64,000 nucleotides of DNA from Pelobacter sp. UBA6812 (lineage in GTDB: Bacteria > Desulfobacterota > Desulfuromonadia > Desulfuromonadales > Syntrophotaleaceae). The stretch's first letter is position 1; every line of letters starts with the position of its first letter. A program made the position numbers and the translations under genes. The stretch lies in NCBI GenBank assembly GCA_002452265.1, contig DKEW01000086.1, positions 29,633-93,632 on the forward strand, in the 5' to 3' direction. Below, in pieces: positions 34,944-43,455 of the stretch. A model generated the notes under the pieces. The model was not told the origin of the DNA, searched no databases, and saw nothing but the letters and a program-made list of their open reading frames with translations.

Positions 34944-35927
34944 TTACAGTGGCCTTACATCTCCGGCCAGAACACGTTCCGAAGATCCGTCGATCAGCTC
35001 CAGCAACAGAGCGCCATCACCGCCAAGCCCCTTTACACAGCCAACCACCTTACGGTCCTGGTAATCGACTTCAACCATCCGGCCATTCAGGTCGAAAAAC
35101 TCCTGCCAGGCATCCAGCACCGGTTCGAACCCCTGCGCAAGGTAAAGAGCATAAAGACAGTCCAGATGACGCAGCAGACTGCGGGTAAAATCTCGACGCG
35201 ATATCGTCTGACCGCATTCGAGCTTCATGGAGGTCGCAGGATAACGCAAATCCTCTGGGAATTGATCGGATTCCATGTTGACATTGACCCCGATCCCCAG
35301 AACCAGATAATGAATTCGCTCGGTTTCGGCATCCAGTTCATTGAGAAGACCGGCAACCTTGCGACCACCCACCAGCACATCGTTAGGCCACTTGACCGTC
35401 ACCGGAAGTCGTCCGATTTCATTCACAGCGCGTGCTACCGCGGCCGCCGATAAAAAAGTCAACTGACTGGCATAACGCGGTGCTACCGGTGGCCTAACCA
35501 ACACTGACGCATACACATTGACTCCCGGCGGCGAGCACCATTTGCGGCCCAAGCGCCCCTTCCCGGCCGTCTGGCTGTCGGCCAGCACCACCGTACCCTC
35601 TGCGGCACCGGCTTTGCCGAGTTCATGAGCACGCAGATTGGTCGAATCGGTCTCGGGACAATATACCACCTCCCGACCGATGAGCTCTGTATCGAGATCC
35701 GCCTTCACCTCTTCCGGCAGCAACAGGTCGGGCGTCGCCTGTAACCGATAACCTTTTGAAGGCACTGCTTCAATCGCATACCCCAATAACCTTAACTGTT
35801 CGATCTTTTTCCAGACGGCGGTTCGCGAAACCCCGAGAGCACGGCTGATTTCACCCCCGGATACGAATCCGTCACCGGCAGTGCGAAACAGAGCAAGTAT
35901 GGTTGTGCGTGCATCCTGCACAGTCAT
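34944..35927 (-). CDS. birA: Bifunctional biotin protein ligase / biotin repressor
   Basis: 327 residues. An N-terminal winged helix (GGEISRALGVSRTAVWKKIEQL) precedes the catalytic domain with TDSTNLRAHELG, the ATP/biotin loop GKGRLGRKW, KWPNDVLVGGRKV and a C-terminal SH3-like cap (VVGCVKGLGGDGALLLEL). It makes biotinyl-AMP and attaches biotin to carrier proteins; pyruvate carboxylase in this window is an evident client. The helix-turn-helix suggests it also represses biotin genes; no biotin operator was recognised here. It starts 9 bases after nadC and ends 63 bases before coaX. Confidence 0.94.
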   Translation of the reverse strand: MTVQDARTTILALFRTAGDGFVSGGEISRALGVSRTAVWKKIEQLRLLGYAIEAVPSKGYRLQATPDLLLPEEVKADLDTELIGREVVYCPETDSTNLRAHELGKAGAAEGTVVLADSQTAGKGRLGRKWCSPPGVNVYASVLVRPPVAPRYASQLTFLSAAAVARAVNEIGRLPVTVKWPNDVLVGGRKVAGLLNELDAETERIHYLVLGIGVNVNMESDQFPEDLRYPATSMKLECGQTISRRDFTRSLLRHLDCLYALYLAQGFEPVLDAWQEFFDLNGRMVEVDYQDRKVVGCVKGLGGDGALLLELIDGSSERVLAGDVRPL

Positions 35928-35936
35928 GGGACCCCG

Positions 35937-36761
35937 TTATTGAAAGAGCATGGAAATATCGACCGCCGGACTTGAATGGGTCAACGCACCGACAGAAATG
36001 AGGTCAACCCCGGTTTCAGCGATACCACGCACCGTTTCAAGGGTTACACCTCCAGAGGCTTCGGTAATTGCACGCCCATTCACCAGGCTTACCGCCTGAC
36101 GCAACATATCAAGATCCATGTTGTCCAGCATAATGACATCCGCACCGGCCGCCAAAGCTTCCTCGACTTCCGTCAGGTTGCGTGTCTCCACTTCGATCCG
36201 AAGGGTATGGGGCGCTATTTCACGAGCCCGGGCAACGGCGACGGCAATACCACCGGCAGCAGCCACATGATTTTCCTTGATGAGAACACCGTCATAAAGG
36301 GAGGTGCGATGGTTCCGTCCGCCACCGACCCTGACAGCATATTTTTCCAGTACCCTCAGCCCTGGGGTGGTTTTGCGGGTATCAACAACCGCTGCGCCCG
36401 TCCCGTCCAGCTCTTTTACAAAAGCGGCCGCATGAGTTGCGACGCCGCTCATGCGCTGCATCAGATTCAGTGCAACACGCTCGCCCTGCAGTAAAATGGA
36501 TGCCTCACCCTTGATCCATGCAAGGACATCTCCGCGCTGTACATGTCCGCCGTCTTCGCGCAATTTTTCAAAGGCTACGGAAGAATCCAACAAAGTGAAA
36601 ACCTGACGCGCTACATCGATGCCGGCCAGTACAAAGTCCTGTTTGGCTACAAGCTCTGCCCGGGCCATGGTGCCCGGAGCAATGGTTGCCTGAGTGGTTA
36701 TATCTCCAAGACCGATATCTTCCTGCAGGGCGGTCCGGATAATACGTTCTACTTCAAACAT
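35937..36761 (-). CDS. nadC: Nicotinate-nucleotide pyrophosphorylase (quinolinate phosphoribosyltransferase)
   Basis: 274 residues from ATG 36761, which has GGAG 8 bases upstream; ATG 36773 is also possible. Motifs: EDIGLGDITTQATI, substrate-binding VVDTRKTTPGLR, VGGGRNHRTSLYDGVLIKENH, and the phosphate site EASGGVTLETVRGIAETGVDLISVG. It converts quinolinate and PRPP to nicotinate mononucleotide in de novo NAD synthesis. First gene of nadC-birA-coaX. The promoter would lie in the 200-base gap shared with the divergent OmpA lipoprotein gene. Confidence 0.95.
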   Translation of the reverse strand: MFEVERIIRTALQEDIGLGDITTQATIAPGTMARAELVAKQDFVLAGIDVARQVFTLLDSSVAFEKLREDGGHVQRGDVLAWIKGEASILLQGERVALNLMQRMSGVATHAAAFVKELDGTGAAVVDTRKTTPGLRVLEKYAVRVGGGRNHRTSLYDGVLIKENHVAAAGGIAVAVARAREIAPHTLRIEVETRNLTEVEEALAAGADVIMLDNMDLDMLRQAVSLVNGRAITEASGGVTLETVRGIAETGVDLISVGALTHSSPAVDISMLFQ

Positions 36762-36968
36762 GTATGTCTCCATAAGCGGATTTAAAACAACTTTACATCA
36801 GTAACATCACGCTTTTATATAACATGGTCACAGAAGCCCCCGCAACCCATAAAGCCCTTGTTCCATGTTCTTTAGCCTTTACAAACCGGGGGTGTTCAGT
36901 TTAACAATGGACAAAATTTTCGCCCCTTTTCAAACTGCTTGTCCATAGCCTTTACAGGAGGAAACACC

Positions 36969-37874
36969 GTGCGCATGACTCTTCAGCTCCTTGCAACCAG
37001 CCTGGCGCTTATTTTTCTAACCAGCGGTTGCGTCAGCCAGTCCGCTTTCCAACGTAAATCCGATGAAGCGAACCATTATGCAGCCCTGAGCCGGAACCTG
37101 GAGCAGGACTATGCCAAGCTCATCGAACAGCAAAAACAAATGGCAATTCGTTACGACCAAATTGCGCAGCAGATGGAAGACGCTCGCAATACCTCGGCCA
37201 TCCTGCGGCAGGACAATTTGCGCGCCAAAGCTGACATCGAGAGACTGGAAAAGATCCTGGCCGACCGCAGTAACGAGGCGGGGATAGCCATGACCGACCT
37301 GCGACAAGCCATCGACCGCCTCGAAGAGGAAAAACGCCAACTGACTGCGCAACTGGAACAAGAGCAACTTGCACGCCAGGCGCGTATCGCCCAGTTAAAA
37401 ACAACTTATGATGATCTGGTCGGCAAACTCGAAACCGAAATCAAGCGCGGCGACGTCACTATCTCCGAATTGCAGGGTCGCCTGACCGTCAATATGGTGG
37501 AAAAGATCTTGTTCGATTCAGGCAAAGCGGAGATCAAACCGGCCGGCCTGAACATCCTCAAACGCATAGGGACGATCCTCAAGAACACCACTGGCAAAAA
37601 CATCCGGGTCGAAGGTCATACCGACAATATACCGATCAGTCCGCGACTCAAGGACACTTACCTATCGAACTGGGAATTGTCAACCGCCCGTGCAGGAAGC
37701 GTGGTGCACTTCCTTCAGGACAGTCTGGACATTCCCGGAGAACGCCTATCCCTCTGTGGCTTTGGTCCCTACCAACCCATTGCCGACAATGCAACAAGCA
37801 GCGGAAGGGCGCAGAATCGACGTATTCAGATCGTTCTGGTTCCCATGGAAACACAGGAGTCCAAGCCTTTATAA
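36969..37874 (+). CDS. OmpA/MotB-family lipoprotein
   Basis: 301 residues from GTG 36969, seven bases after AGGAGG; an ATG two codons later is the alternative. Signal peptide with lipobox LTSGC, so lipid-anchored. Residues about 30-180 form a long coiled coil (EQDYAKLIEQQKQMAIRYDQ, LEEEKRQLTAQLEQEQLARQ). The C-terminal OmpA domain has KILFDSGKAEIKPAGLNILKR, VEGHTDNIPI, NWELSTARAGSVVHFL and RAQNRRIQIVL, which bind peptidoglycan. It probably ties the outer membrane to the cell wall; Pal is a relative but lacks the coiled coil. Monocistronic, divergent from nadC, ended by a long hairpin. An 8-bp inverted repeat (ATGGACAA at 36907-36914 with 36939-36946) lies in its promoter region. Confidence 0.9.
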   Translation: MRMTLQLLATSLALIFLTSGCVSQSAFQRKSDEANHYAALSRNLEQDYAKLIEQQKQMAIRYDQIAQQMEDARNTSAILRQDNLRAKADIERLEKILADRSNEAGIAMTDLRQAIDRLEEEKRQLTAQLEQEQLARQARIAQLKTTYDDLVGKLETEIKRGDVTISELQGRLTVNMVEKILFDSGKAEIKPAGLNILKRIGTILKNTTGKNIRVEGHTDNIPISPRLKDTYLSNWELSTARAGSVVHFLQDSLDIPGERLSLCGFGPYQPIADNATSSGRAQNRRIQIVLVPMETQESKPL

Positions 37875-37923
37875 TCCGCAACCCCGGCCTGACCGCAAAG
37901 GGTTCAATTGCTAATCGACATGA

Positions 37924-37967
37924 GAAGAAATGGCCGGACAATATCATAATTGTCCGGCCATTTCTTC
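37924..37967. terminator. Long bidirectional hairpin between convergent genes
   Basis: A 19-bp perfect stem (37924-37942 with 37949-37967) and 6-base loop lie between the OmpA lipoprotein gene and the PhoU-like gene. There is no long T tail, but the stem ends in AAGAAA/TTTCTT runs that can serve as U-rich tails in either direction. Confidence 0.8.
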
Positions 37968-37997
37968 AAAACATGACAGAGTTTGCACAACCCCGAA

Positions 37998-38645
37998 TCA
38001 TAGAGTGTCACCAGCCAAATGGGAAACTTCCTGTAATAGCTGCGCCACCGATATCTCGTGTTGAGCCATGATCCGCAGGCAATCAAGAATCCCGAGATAG
38101 AGCGGAGCGGCATGCGGCGTGCAGAGTCCCTCGATGAGACGCGCTTCGTGATCCGTGGCAAACTCGATGCAGAGACGACATAACTGCGGTCCCTTATCTT
38201 CAATGATGTAGGTTTTAAGAACCTCGTTGTCGGTTTTCAAAATATCCGCCATAGCGCGCAGCATCTCAAGGTGACCTTTGAACAAATCGTTAATCTGAGT
38301 GCAAGCCTTTGGCGAAAAAGGTATACCGTCGCTGATTTGACGCCTCAGCGGATGGGCCAATTCACTGAGCGTTTCGGTCACAATCTGCAAATGCGACAAA
38401 ATACTGTGCAGCTTGATCGCCTTGACCTGGTCCTTGCCGTTAACGTGGCCAAGCAGATTATCGATCCGCTCTGTGGCAAGGGCGATCTCTTCCTCGACGA
38501 TCACCTTGTGATGCTCCACTTCGGCAAGCATTTGCCTGCATTGATGATTGAAAGCGCTACGCGCCATCTCGACCATGATAGCTAAATTGTCGACCACAGC
38601 TCCAAACAGATCAAGCTGCTCCTTTACAGGTTCGCTAAAGCCCAT
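37998..38645 (-). CDS. PhoU-like protein
   Basis: 215 residues from ATG 38645 with GAGAGGGG upstream; longer readings to 38840 include non-coding sequence. All-helical, with two related halves (SEPVKEQLDLFGAVVDNLAIMVEMARSAF and KGHLEMLRAMADILKTDNEVLK) as in PhoU and the PhoU-like domains attached to Na/Pi cotransporters. Acidic and histidine positions (EHHKVIVEEEIALATERID, DHEARLIEG) could bind metals. PhoU proteins regulate phosphate transport, but no phosphate transporter or PhoR/PhoB gene is near, so the partner is unknown. Confidence 0.65.
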   Translation of the reverse strand: MGFSEPVKEQLDLFGAVVDNLAIMVEMARSAFNHQCRQMLAEVEHHKVIVEEEIALATERIDNLLGHVNGKDQVKAIKLHSILSHLQIVTETLSELAHPLRRQISDGIPFSPKACTQINDLFKGHLEMLRAMADILKTDNEVLKTYIIEDKGPQLCRLCIEFATDHEARLIEGLCTPHAAPLYLGILDCLRIMAQHEISVAQLLQEVSHLAGDTL

Positions 38646-38784
38646 ACAACCCCTCTCGCTGGCGCCTAGAGTTACAAATACCTTTATATGTAATAATACC
38701 AAAACCTTTCCGACATGCTCTGGAAAGATTCCCTTTTCGGTAAAAATAGTATGTTGTCTGGCAACTGTACAGACAGAAAATAAA

Positions 38785-38958
38785 GAGTCCGACAGGCTGG
38801 GAGTCTGTCGGACTATACGGACCGAAGCGAAAATTTGCATGTTTGAGAACAGATTTTAGCTCATTTGACGGTTCATCGTTGTAGCTATGGGCCGAAATGG
38901 AGCTGAAATATGGGCCAAACAGCCAAATTTGCAGCTGGATCATGAATGAGTCTGACAG
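38785..38958. repeat. Candidate small repeat element bounded by GAGTCYGACAG
   Basis: GAGTCCGACAG (38785-38795) and GAGTCTGACAG (38948-38958) are direct repeats 163 bases apart. A third related copy is inverted in the hairpin at 38786-38814. Inside, AAATTTGCA occurs at 38831-38839 and 38925-38933, and a TATGGGCC core occurs twice (38886-38893 and 38910-38917). It has no coding capacity. The layout is like a short dispersed intergenic repeat, but only one copy is visible in this window, so mobility or dispersal is unproven. Confidence 0.4.
38786..38814 (-). terminator. Hairpin, possible terminator for the DUF364-type gene
   Basis: AGTCCGACAG (38786-38795) pairs with CTGTCGGACT (38805-38814), 10 bp with a 9-base loop. 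On the minus strand it is followed by CTTTATTTTC. It lies 158 bases past the stop at 38972, rather far for a terminator. Confidence 0.5.
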
Positions 38959-38971
38959 CCCCCCCAAGACC

Positions 38972-39724
38972 TTAACGATTCAAAAATATGGTTTCAAAGG
39001 CCACATGGTGTTTCAACAACGGTGTACCTCCGCCTTCAGAGATCACTCGAAATACACTGTCACAATCAAGCACACGTGCACCCGAAATCTGTGTCAAAGG
39101 TGTACCGGCAAAAACCTCCGGACATAACGGTGCAGATGGACCGAGCAGCACAACGCCCCTGGGTTTACCCAATGAAGCAAATAAATCATCCAGCGTACCT
39201 GTGATCAGACTGGTACCCGTAAGAATTGCCACATCACAGTCGGCTAAGGCCGCTTTGCCTTCTTGCGGTGTCAGGACTCCGGGTCGCGTTGAGTCCAACT
39301 CAATGATATCCAATCGACACCCGCCCTGCTGCAATTCCCTGACAAGGGGCCCAAAATATCCGACCATGGCAACATGATCCTTGGAGGTAATTTCCAACGG
39401 ATCCAGAGCGTTTCCGGTGAAGGCTCCGGGAATGGGACTCGCGACCAGGGCATTGGCAGTCGCTACGCCAAGCGCTCTCAGCAGGGCATTCTCCCCAATC
39501 AGACCTCCCAGCAGATTTGCTGCGGGTTTGCCGCATAGGGTTCCCGCCGCGTGAAGATGCGTGCAACCACCACCTTTATTGGATGGAGTCCAAGCCAGAC
39601 CGGCTTTCCCGTTGTTAAGTTTAACAGCCGAATAACCCAATCCTATACGAACCTCTTCAACTTCAAGATCCGCCGTTTTCGAAATCAGGACATCCAGAAG
39701 TTTTCCTTGAATATTCAGAGTCAT
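38972..39724 (-). CDS. DUF364/DUF4213-type protein (putative heavy-metal chelation fold)
   Basis: 250 residues. The N-terminal 90 residues (VEEVRIGLGYSAVKLNNGKAG ... GLIGENALLRALGVATANAL) match the enolase-like DUF4213 part. The rest (VAMVGYFGPLVRELQQGG, DIIELDSTRPG, ADCDVAILTGTSLITGTLDDL, GVVLLGPSAPLCPEVF) matches the Rossmann-like DUF364 part. Proteins of this type are often linked to metal, molybdate or siderophore-like loci, but no biochemical function is fixed. AAGGAGG precedes the ATG closely. Two direct repeats of ATGGTCT in the upstream gap could be operator sites. No neighbouring transporter is present. Confidence 0.8.
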   Translation of the reverse strand: MTLNIQGKLLDVLISKTADLEVEEVRIGLGYSAVKLNNGKAGLAWTPSNKGGGCTHLHAAGTLCGKPAANLLGGLIGENALLRALGVATANALVASPIPGAFTGNALDPLEITSKDHVAMVGYFGPLVRELQQGGCRLDIIELDSTRPGVLTPQEGKAALADCDVAILTGTSLITGTLDDLFASLGKPRGVVLLGPSAPLCPEVFAGTPLTQISGARVLDCDSVFRVISEGGGTPLLKHHVAFETIFLNR

Positions 39725-40208
39725 ACATCCTCCTTGGTCATAAATGGTCTACTCGGTTTTGATCGTACATGGTCTCACAAAAAACGTTACTGAAACCAAT
39801 ATTAACACCTCCCAACTATTTAAATGTTTTTTACGACTAGCAAGTCGCCAAAAATTCCAAGATGTTAAAAAAATCGGAGTTTCTCAATGCAGGAATACCC
39901 TATTTGATATTTTGAAAAAGTGCCGCTGCAAGCAGCCATGAACATTGATCATGTCTCTGCAGCGGCCAAGTGGGTAAGGTGCAACAACGCTTTGCTCCCG
40001 CCATGCATGCAAAAAGGAGAGCTTCTGCTACAAGGATATGTGTCAGGCACATCGGAAGTTACAGCATCGATATATAGCACCAGTTATAACGAGACTCACA
40101 TAAATCGCCTTTGCTTTCAACAACTTTTTATCAAGGGAAAAAGGAAAATGAGCCAAAATACAAAAACACCCCGGTGACAAACCGGGGTGCAGAGAACAAC
40201 ATGTTTCG
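39725..40208. other. Non-coding gap upstream of the DUF364-type gene
   Basis: 484 bases without a gene. Near the DUF364-type start, ATGGTCT occurs at 39744-39750 and 39769-39775, exactly 25 bases apart, a possible operator pair. At the other end is the terminator of the outer-membrane barrel gene. A small hairpin (CGACT-AGCA-AGTCG) lies near 39835. The rest shows nothing I can assign. Confidence 0.5.
40167..40189 (-). terminator. Rho-independent terminator after the barrel gene
   Basis: CACCCCGGT (40167-40175) pairs with ACCGGGGTG (40181-40189) around a 5-base loop, followed on the minus strand by TTTTTGTATTTT. It lies 20 bases past the stop. Confidence 0.92.
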
Positions 40209-41516
40209 TTAAAATTCTTTTGACCAGGCCAGCGTCAGGGCAGAACCACCAAACTCACTGCCATCCCCCTGGTCACGTAACAATCCAAAATTATAACTGT
40301 AACCGATTTCAACCTGGGAGTTCCAAGGGGCTCCGCAGGTTACAGCGGCACCGACCGCCGGAAGGGTATCCATCCCCCAATCAATTTGTCCATTTTCCAC
40401 ATGAGGTCGATCTACTACCGCAAGCTGACCGCGCAAATGCAAATAACAGAAAAAAAGCAATTCACGGCGGTATTCCAAATTTGCGACAGCATAGCTGCGA
40501 CTATAAAATTCATCGAATATGGCGCCCATTACGGTGGGACGTGATAAAGCTTCCCACTCACCCCCGGTTGGCTCACCACCAAGTCGGAACGCGCTGAAGC
40601 GATCCAGGTTTTCGCCAATGCCACCATACAATGAAGCGATCACACGGTTACGCTCCTGATCAAGCAGCGGCATAGGTACAGCCGCCAGGGCAAAGAATCT
40701 TGCCGAAGACCAGGTGCGATGTTCTTCGCCATCCTGCATTCCAAACACAGGTCCGCCTCCCCAATCGTCCCAGTTGGCACGGTGACCATACAGGCCGTCG
40801 AACCCGGCCGCCCATCCATTATGAGGAAGCTCCATGATGTTACGCTCCAGGGCATCGGCACGCATGCGAATATGGACTCTGCCTTCATAGGTGTCGCGCG
40901 GTTGAATAAAACCGTCAATGGTATCGCTGCCCTCACTGAACAGTAACACGCCTGGTTCATAAGTCAGAGCGACCTCCAGCCCATTGTCCTGGTGTCCGGG
41001 GGCCAGCGCAGTGCGCCAGCCCAGCCCAAGTCCGAGGTGTGCGCGATGCCACTCCAGCTCTTCCTGGTCGATCTGTACCCCCTCGACAAACTCCTGTCGT
41101 GCGATCGGAAGCGTCATGTTATCAAAAGTCATGACCAGTTCGGTTTTACCCAACCAGGACGGGGTCACATTATAACGGACCTCGTTGTACACACCCACCA
41201 ATACAGCACGAAGTCTCTGGCGTCCGTTATCTTTGTTACGCCACAAAAAATATGCCCCGAAGGGTTGGAGTTCATAATCAGTGGGAGCATATGGCAACCA
41301 TTGAAGGCCGAGATTCAGAGCGGTTACTGAACAACGGTCACGAGATGGTGCCGTTGCCGACTGCCCGAAGACCTCCGTGGTATAGCTTTCACCTGCCCGT
41401 GGGGTGCGATAATCGAGAGCAAGGCAATACGTTGCCATTATCATGGGTAAGAAAAACCCGCATAAAATTCTTCCCGCCCAACGCCGGGCGGCTGTCCGTG
41501 ATTTGTTACAGTACAC
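40209..41516 (-). CDS. Predicted outer-membrane beta-barrel protein
   Basis: 435 residues from GTG 41516, six bases after AGGAGG; upstream in-frame ATGs lack such a site. After a basic start comes a signal peptide (ILCGFFLPMIMATYCLA, cleaved near ALDYRT). The mature part has repeated amphipathic strands (VRYNVTPSWLGKTELVMTF, AHLGLGLGWRTALAPG, LEVALTYEPGVLLF, QVEIGYSYNFGLLRD) and ends in Phe (AWSKEF), as expected for a barrel of about 16-18 strands. Family unknown to me. It has its own strong terminator and no operon partner, so function cannot be inferred from context. Confidence 0.72.
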   Translation of the reverse strand: MYCNKSRTAARRWAGRILCGFFLPMIMATYCLALDYRTPRAGESYTTEVFGQSATAPSRDRCSVTALNLGLQWLPYAPTDYELQPFGAYFLWRNKDNGRQRLRAVLVGVYNEVRYNVTPSWLGKTELVMTFDNMTLPIARQEFVEGVQIDQEELEWHRAHLGLGLGWRTALAPGHQDNGLEVALTYEPGVLLFSEGSDTIDGFIQPRDTYEGRVHIRMRADALERNIMELPHNGWAAGFDGLYGHRANWDDWGGGPVFGMQDGEEHRTWSSARFFALAAVPMPLLDQERNRVIASLYGGIGENLDRFSAFRLGGEPTGGEWEALSRPTVMGAIFDEFYSRSYAVANLEYRRELLFFCYLHLRGQLAVVDRPHVENGQIDWGMDTLPAVGAAVTCGAPWNSQVEIGYSYNFGLLRDQGDGSEFGGSALTLAWSKEF

Positions 41517-41740
41517 GTTATTCCTCCTGAAACGAATATCCATCAAACATTGAAACAAGCATCATAGTCACAGTTGAACAAAACAATCCAAATCCAAATC
41601 GAAAACAAAACACCGTGGCAGTTGGAAACAAACCATGACTGCCAGACGGAACGACAAGAACCGGCAGACATCAGATACCAGCAGTTTCGTTCGGCAGGCG
41701 TCCAATCGCGATACCTTCCACCGACAAAGCTATCGCGCTC

Positions 41741-42553
41741 CTACCCCAACCCGACATCCAGACTCATCATAACGACAAAACCAAGCATGGCGCAAAGGGT
41801 TGCAAAATCACCAAATTCTCCCTGTTGGGTCTCCGGCACGACTTCCTCGATAACCACAAAGATCATGGCGCCGGCAGCAAAAGCCAATGCATAGGGAAGA
41901 ATCGGACGTGCAAGCAGTACGGCGGCAGCACCTGCCACGCCGGCAATAACCTCGACAAATCCGGAAAGCTGTCCATACCAGAAACTTTTCAAAGGCGATA
42001 AACCGTCTCTCCTTAAAGGCATGGATACAGCCATACCCTCTGGAAAATTCTGCAAACCTATACCCAGAGCAAGAGCTACGGCGGCGGTGATACTGGATGC
42101 ATCCAATCCTGCCCCAACGGCGCCAAAAGCAACCCCCACCGCCAAGCCTTCCGGAATGTTATGCAATGTTACCGCCAGGACAAAAAGGGTACTGCGGGGC
42201 CAATTGGTTTCTATCCCTTCGGCCTTGCTGCGAGGCAAACCACGATGTAAATGCGGTAACAACATATCGAGACCGCGAAGAAAAACGCCCCCGAGCAGAA
42301 AACCGATGGCAGGCGGCATCCAGGCAGGTAGCCCCTGACCTTCGGACATTTCGATGGCGGGTGCCAGTAACGACCAGTAACTTGCGGCGATCATAACCCC
42401 CGCAGCAAACCCGAGCATGCCATCGAGGGTCTTACGACTAGGCTGGCGGGCCAGAAAAACGGCTCCGGCTCCGAGTGAAGTCACCCCCCAGGTAAAACAG
42501 GTGGCCAGCAAAGCTTGTACAATGGGGTGCATGTCCCCAAAAACGTTCAGCAT
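41741..42553 (-). CDS. ZIP-family metal transporter
   Basis: 270 residues from ATG 42553 with AGGGAGGT just before it. Eight hydrophobic segments. The metal-binding helix IV has HNIPEGLAVGVAFG and helix V has QNFPEGMAVSMPL, as in ZupT/GufA-type ZIPs; a histidine-containing loop (LLPHLHRGLPRSK) lies between helices III and IV. It would bring Zn(II), Fe(II) or other divalent ions into the cytoplasm. The gene is divergent from lpxH. No obvious Fur or Zur box is seen in the short intergenic region. Confidence 0.9.
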   Translation of the reverse strand: MLNVFGDMHPIVQALLATCFTWGVTSLGAGAVFLARQPSRKTLDGMLGFAAGVMIAASYWSLLAPAIEMSEGQGLPAWMPPAIGFLLGGVFLRGLDMLLPHLHRGLPRSKAEGIETNWPRSTLFVLAVTLHNIPEGLAVGVAFGAVGAGLDASSITAAVALALGIGLQNFPEGMAVSMPLRRDGLSPLKSFWYGQLSGFVEVIAGVAGAAAVLLARPILPYALAFAAGAMIFVVIEEVVPETQQGEFGDFATLCAMLGFVVMMSLDVGLG

Positions 42554-42744
42554 CCCTACCTCCCTTTCACAACACCGGCATCGCTTGACTTTACCGCATC
42601 CCGCTTCTATAGTTGGTTTCCATCCGGGCATGACCTTTTCAGAAATAACGATCAATTTTCCATAGTTTGCAGATAAGAGATCGCGCCCTTACAAAACGAA
42701 CATCACCCCACCCGGCAGTTATGGATGGGAACCGACTGGGTTCT

Positions 42745-43455
42745 ATGAAAGATCTTTTTATAGCCGACACGCATCTTATCGATCCTGATGACAATCGTTA
42801 TCGCCACCTGTTGGAACTTCTTGAGCAACAGTGCGGACAGTTGCGCAGCCTGATCATGCTCGGCGATATTTTCGAATTCTGGCTCGGATACAAACACACC
42901 GTGTTTACAGCTTATATCCCCCTGCTAAACACTCTGCGCCGCCTTCAGGCGGCGGGGACCGAGCTGGTTTTTGTCGAGGGCAATCACGACTTCCACCTAG
43001 GTCCCTATTTCAGCGAAACCCTGAAATGCCGTATTTTACCCGATGGCGGTGTGCTGGAACGCGATGGTCGAAAAATCTTCATCGCCCACGGCGACCTTGT
43101 CAATCCGCGGGATACAGGGTATCGATTGCTACGGCGCTTTTTGCGACATCCCTGGACGCGTCGTTTGATGCTGCTGGTACCGCCGGACACGGCCTGGCGC
43201 GTCGCCCGCTGGGCCAGCGCCAAAAGTTCCCGAAAAAATGGCGGCCGCGATCGGCATCGCTTGCCTCGTGAAGACCTGTTCAACTACGCCCGACGTTACT
43301 TTTCCGAGGGTTACGACACGGTAATTACCGGCCATTTCCACGTACCGTGCCTGCACAGAGAAAACGGCAACACCCTGATAGCCCTTGGCGGATGGAGCAA
43401 CCAACCCTCTTACGCTACTCTGGAGGATGGTGTGTTCACCCTCTATCCGTCCTGA
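42745..43455 (+). CDS. lpxH: LpxH-like UDP-2,3-diacylglucosamine diphosphatase
   Basis: 236 residues from ATG 42745, chosen because the fold starts at once (MKDLFIADTHL); the ribosome site is weak. Calcineurin-like metallophosphatase motifs: D-x-H (ADTHL), GDIFEFWLGYK, EGNHDFHLG, AHGDLVNPRD and GHFHVP. LpxH makes lipid X in lipid A synthesis. The motif GDxFEFWxG is characteristic of LpxH and its relatives, though paralogues of this family exist, so the exact step is probable and not certain. It converges with the YihY gene, and the two coding ends overlap by 13 bases. Confidence 0.8.
   Translation: MKDLFIADTHLIDPDDNRYRHLLELLEQQCGQLRSLIMLGDIFEFWLGYKHTVFTAYIPLLNTLRRLQAAGTELVFVEGNHDFHLGPYFSETLKCRILPDGGVLERDGRKIFIAHGDLVNPRDTGYRLLRRFLRHPWTRRLMLLVPPDTAWRVARWASAKSSRKNGGRDRHRLPREDLFNYARRYFSEGYDTVITGHFHVPCLHRENGNTLIALGGWSNQPSYATLEDGVFTLYPS

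Larger units (their letters stand above)
38646..38971. other. Non-coding gap with repeat-like element
   Basis: 326 bases between the PhoU-like and DUF364-type genes hold no convincing gene. The right half (38785-38958) is bounded by imperfect direct repeats and has internal duplications, described separately. The left half, next to the PhoU-like start, is AT-rich and probably contains that gene's promoter, but no clear -35/-10 pair stands out. Confidence 0.6.

Noticed and set aside
36907..36946. Operator for the OmpA lipoprotein gene
   Set aside because: The 8-bp inverted repeat is 24 bases apart, matches no regulator I know, and may be chance, so it is mentioned only in the gene entry.
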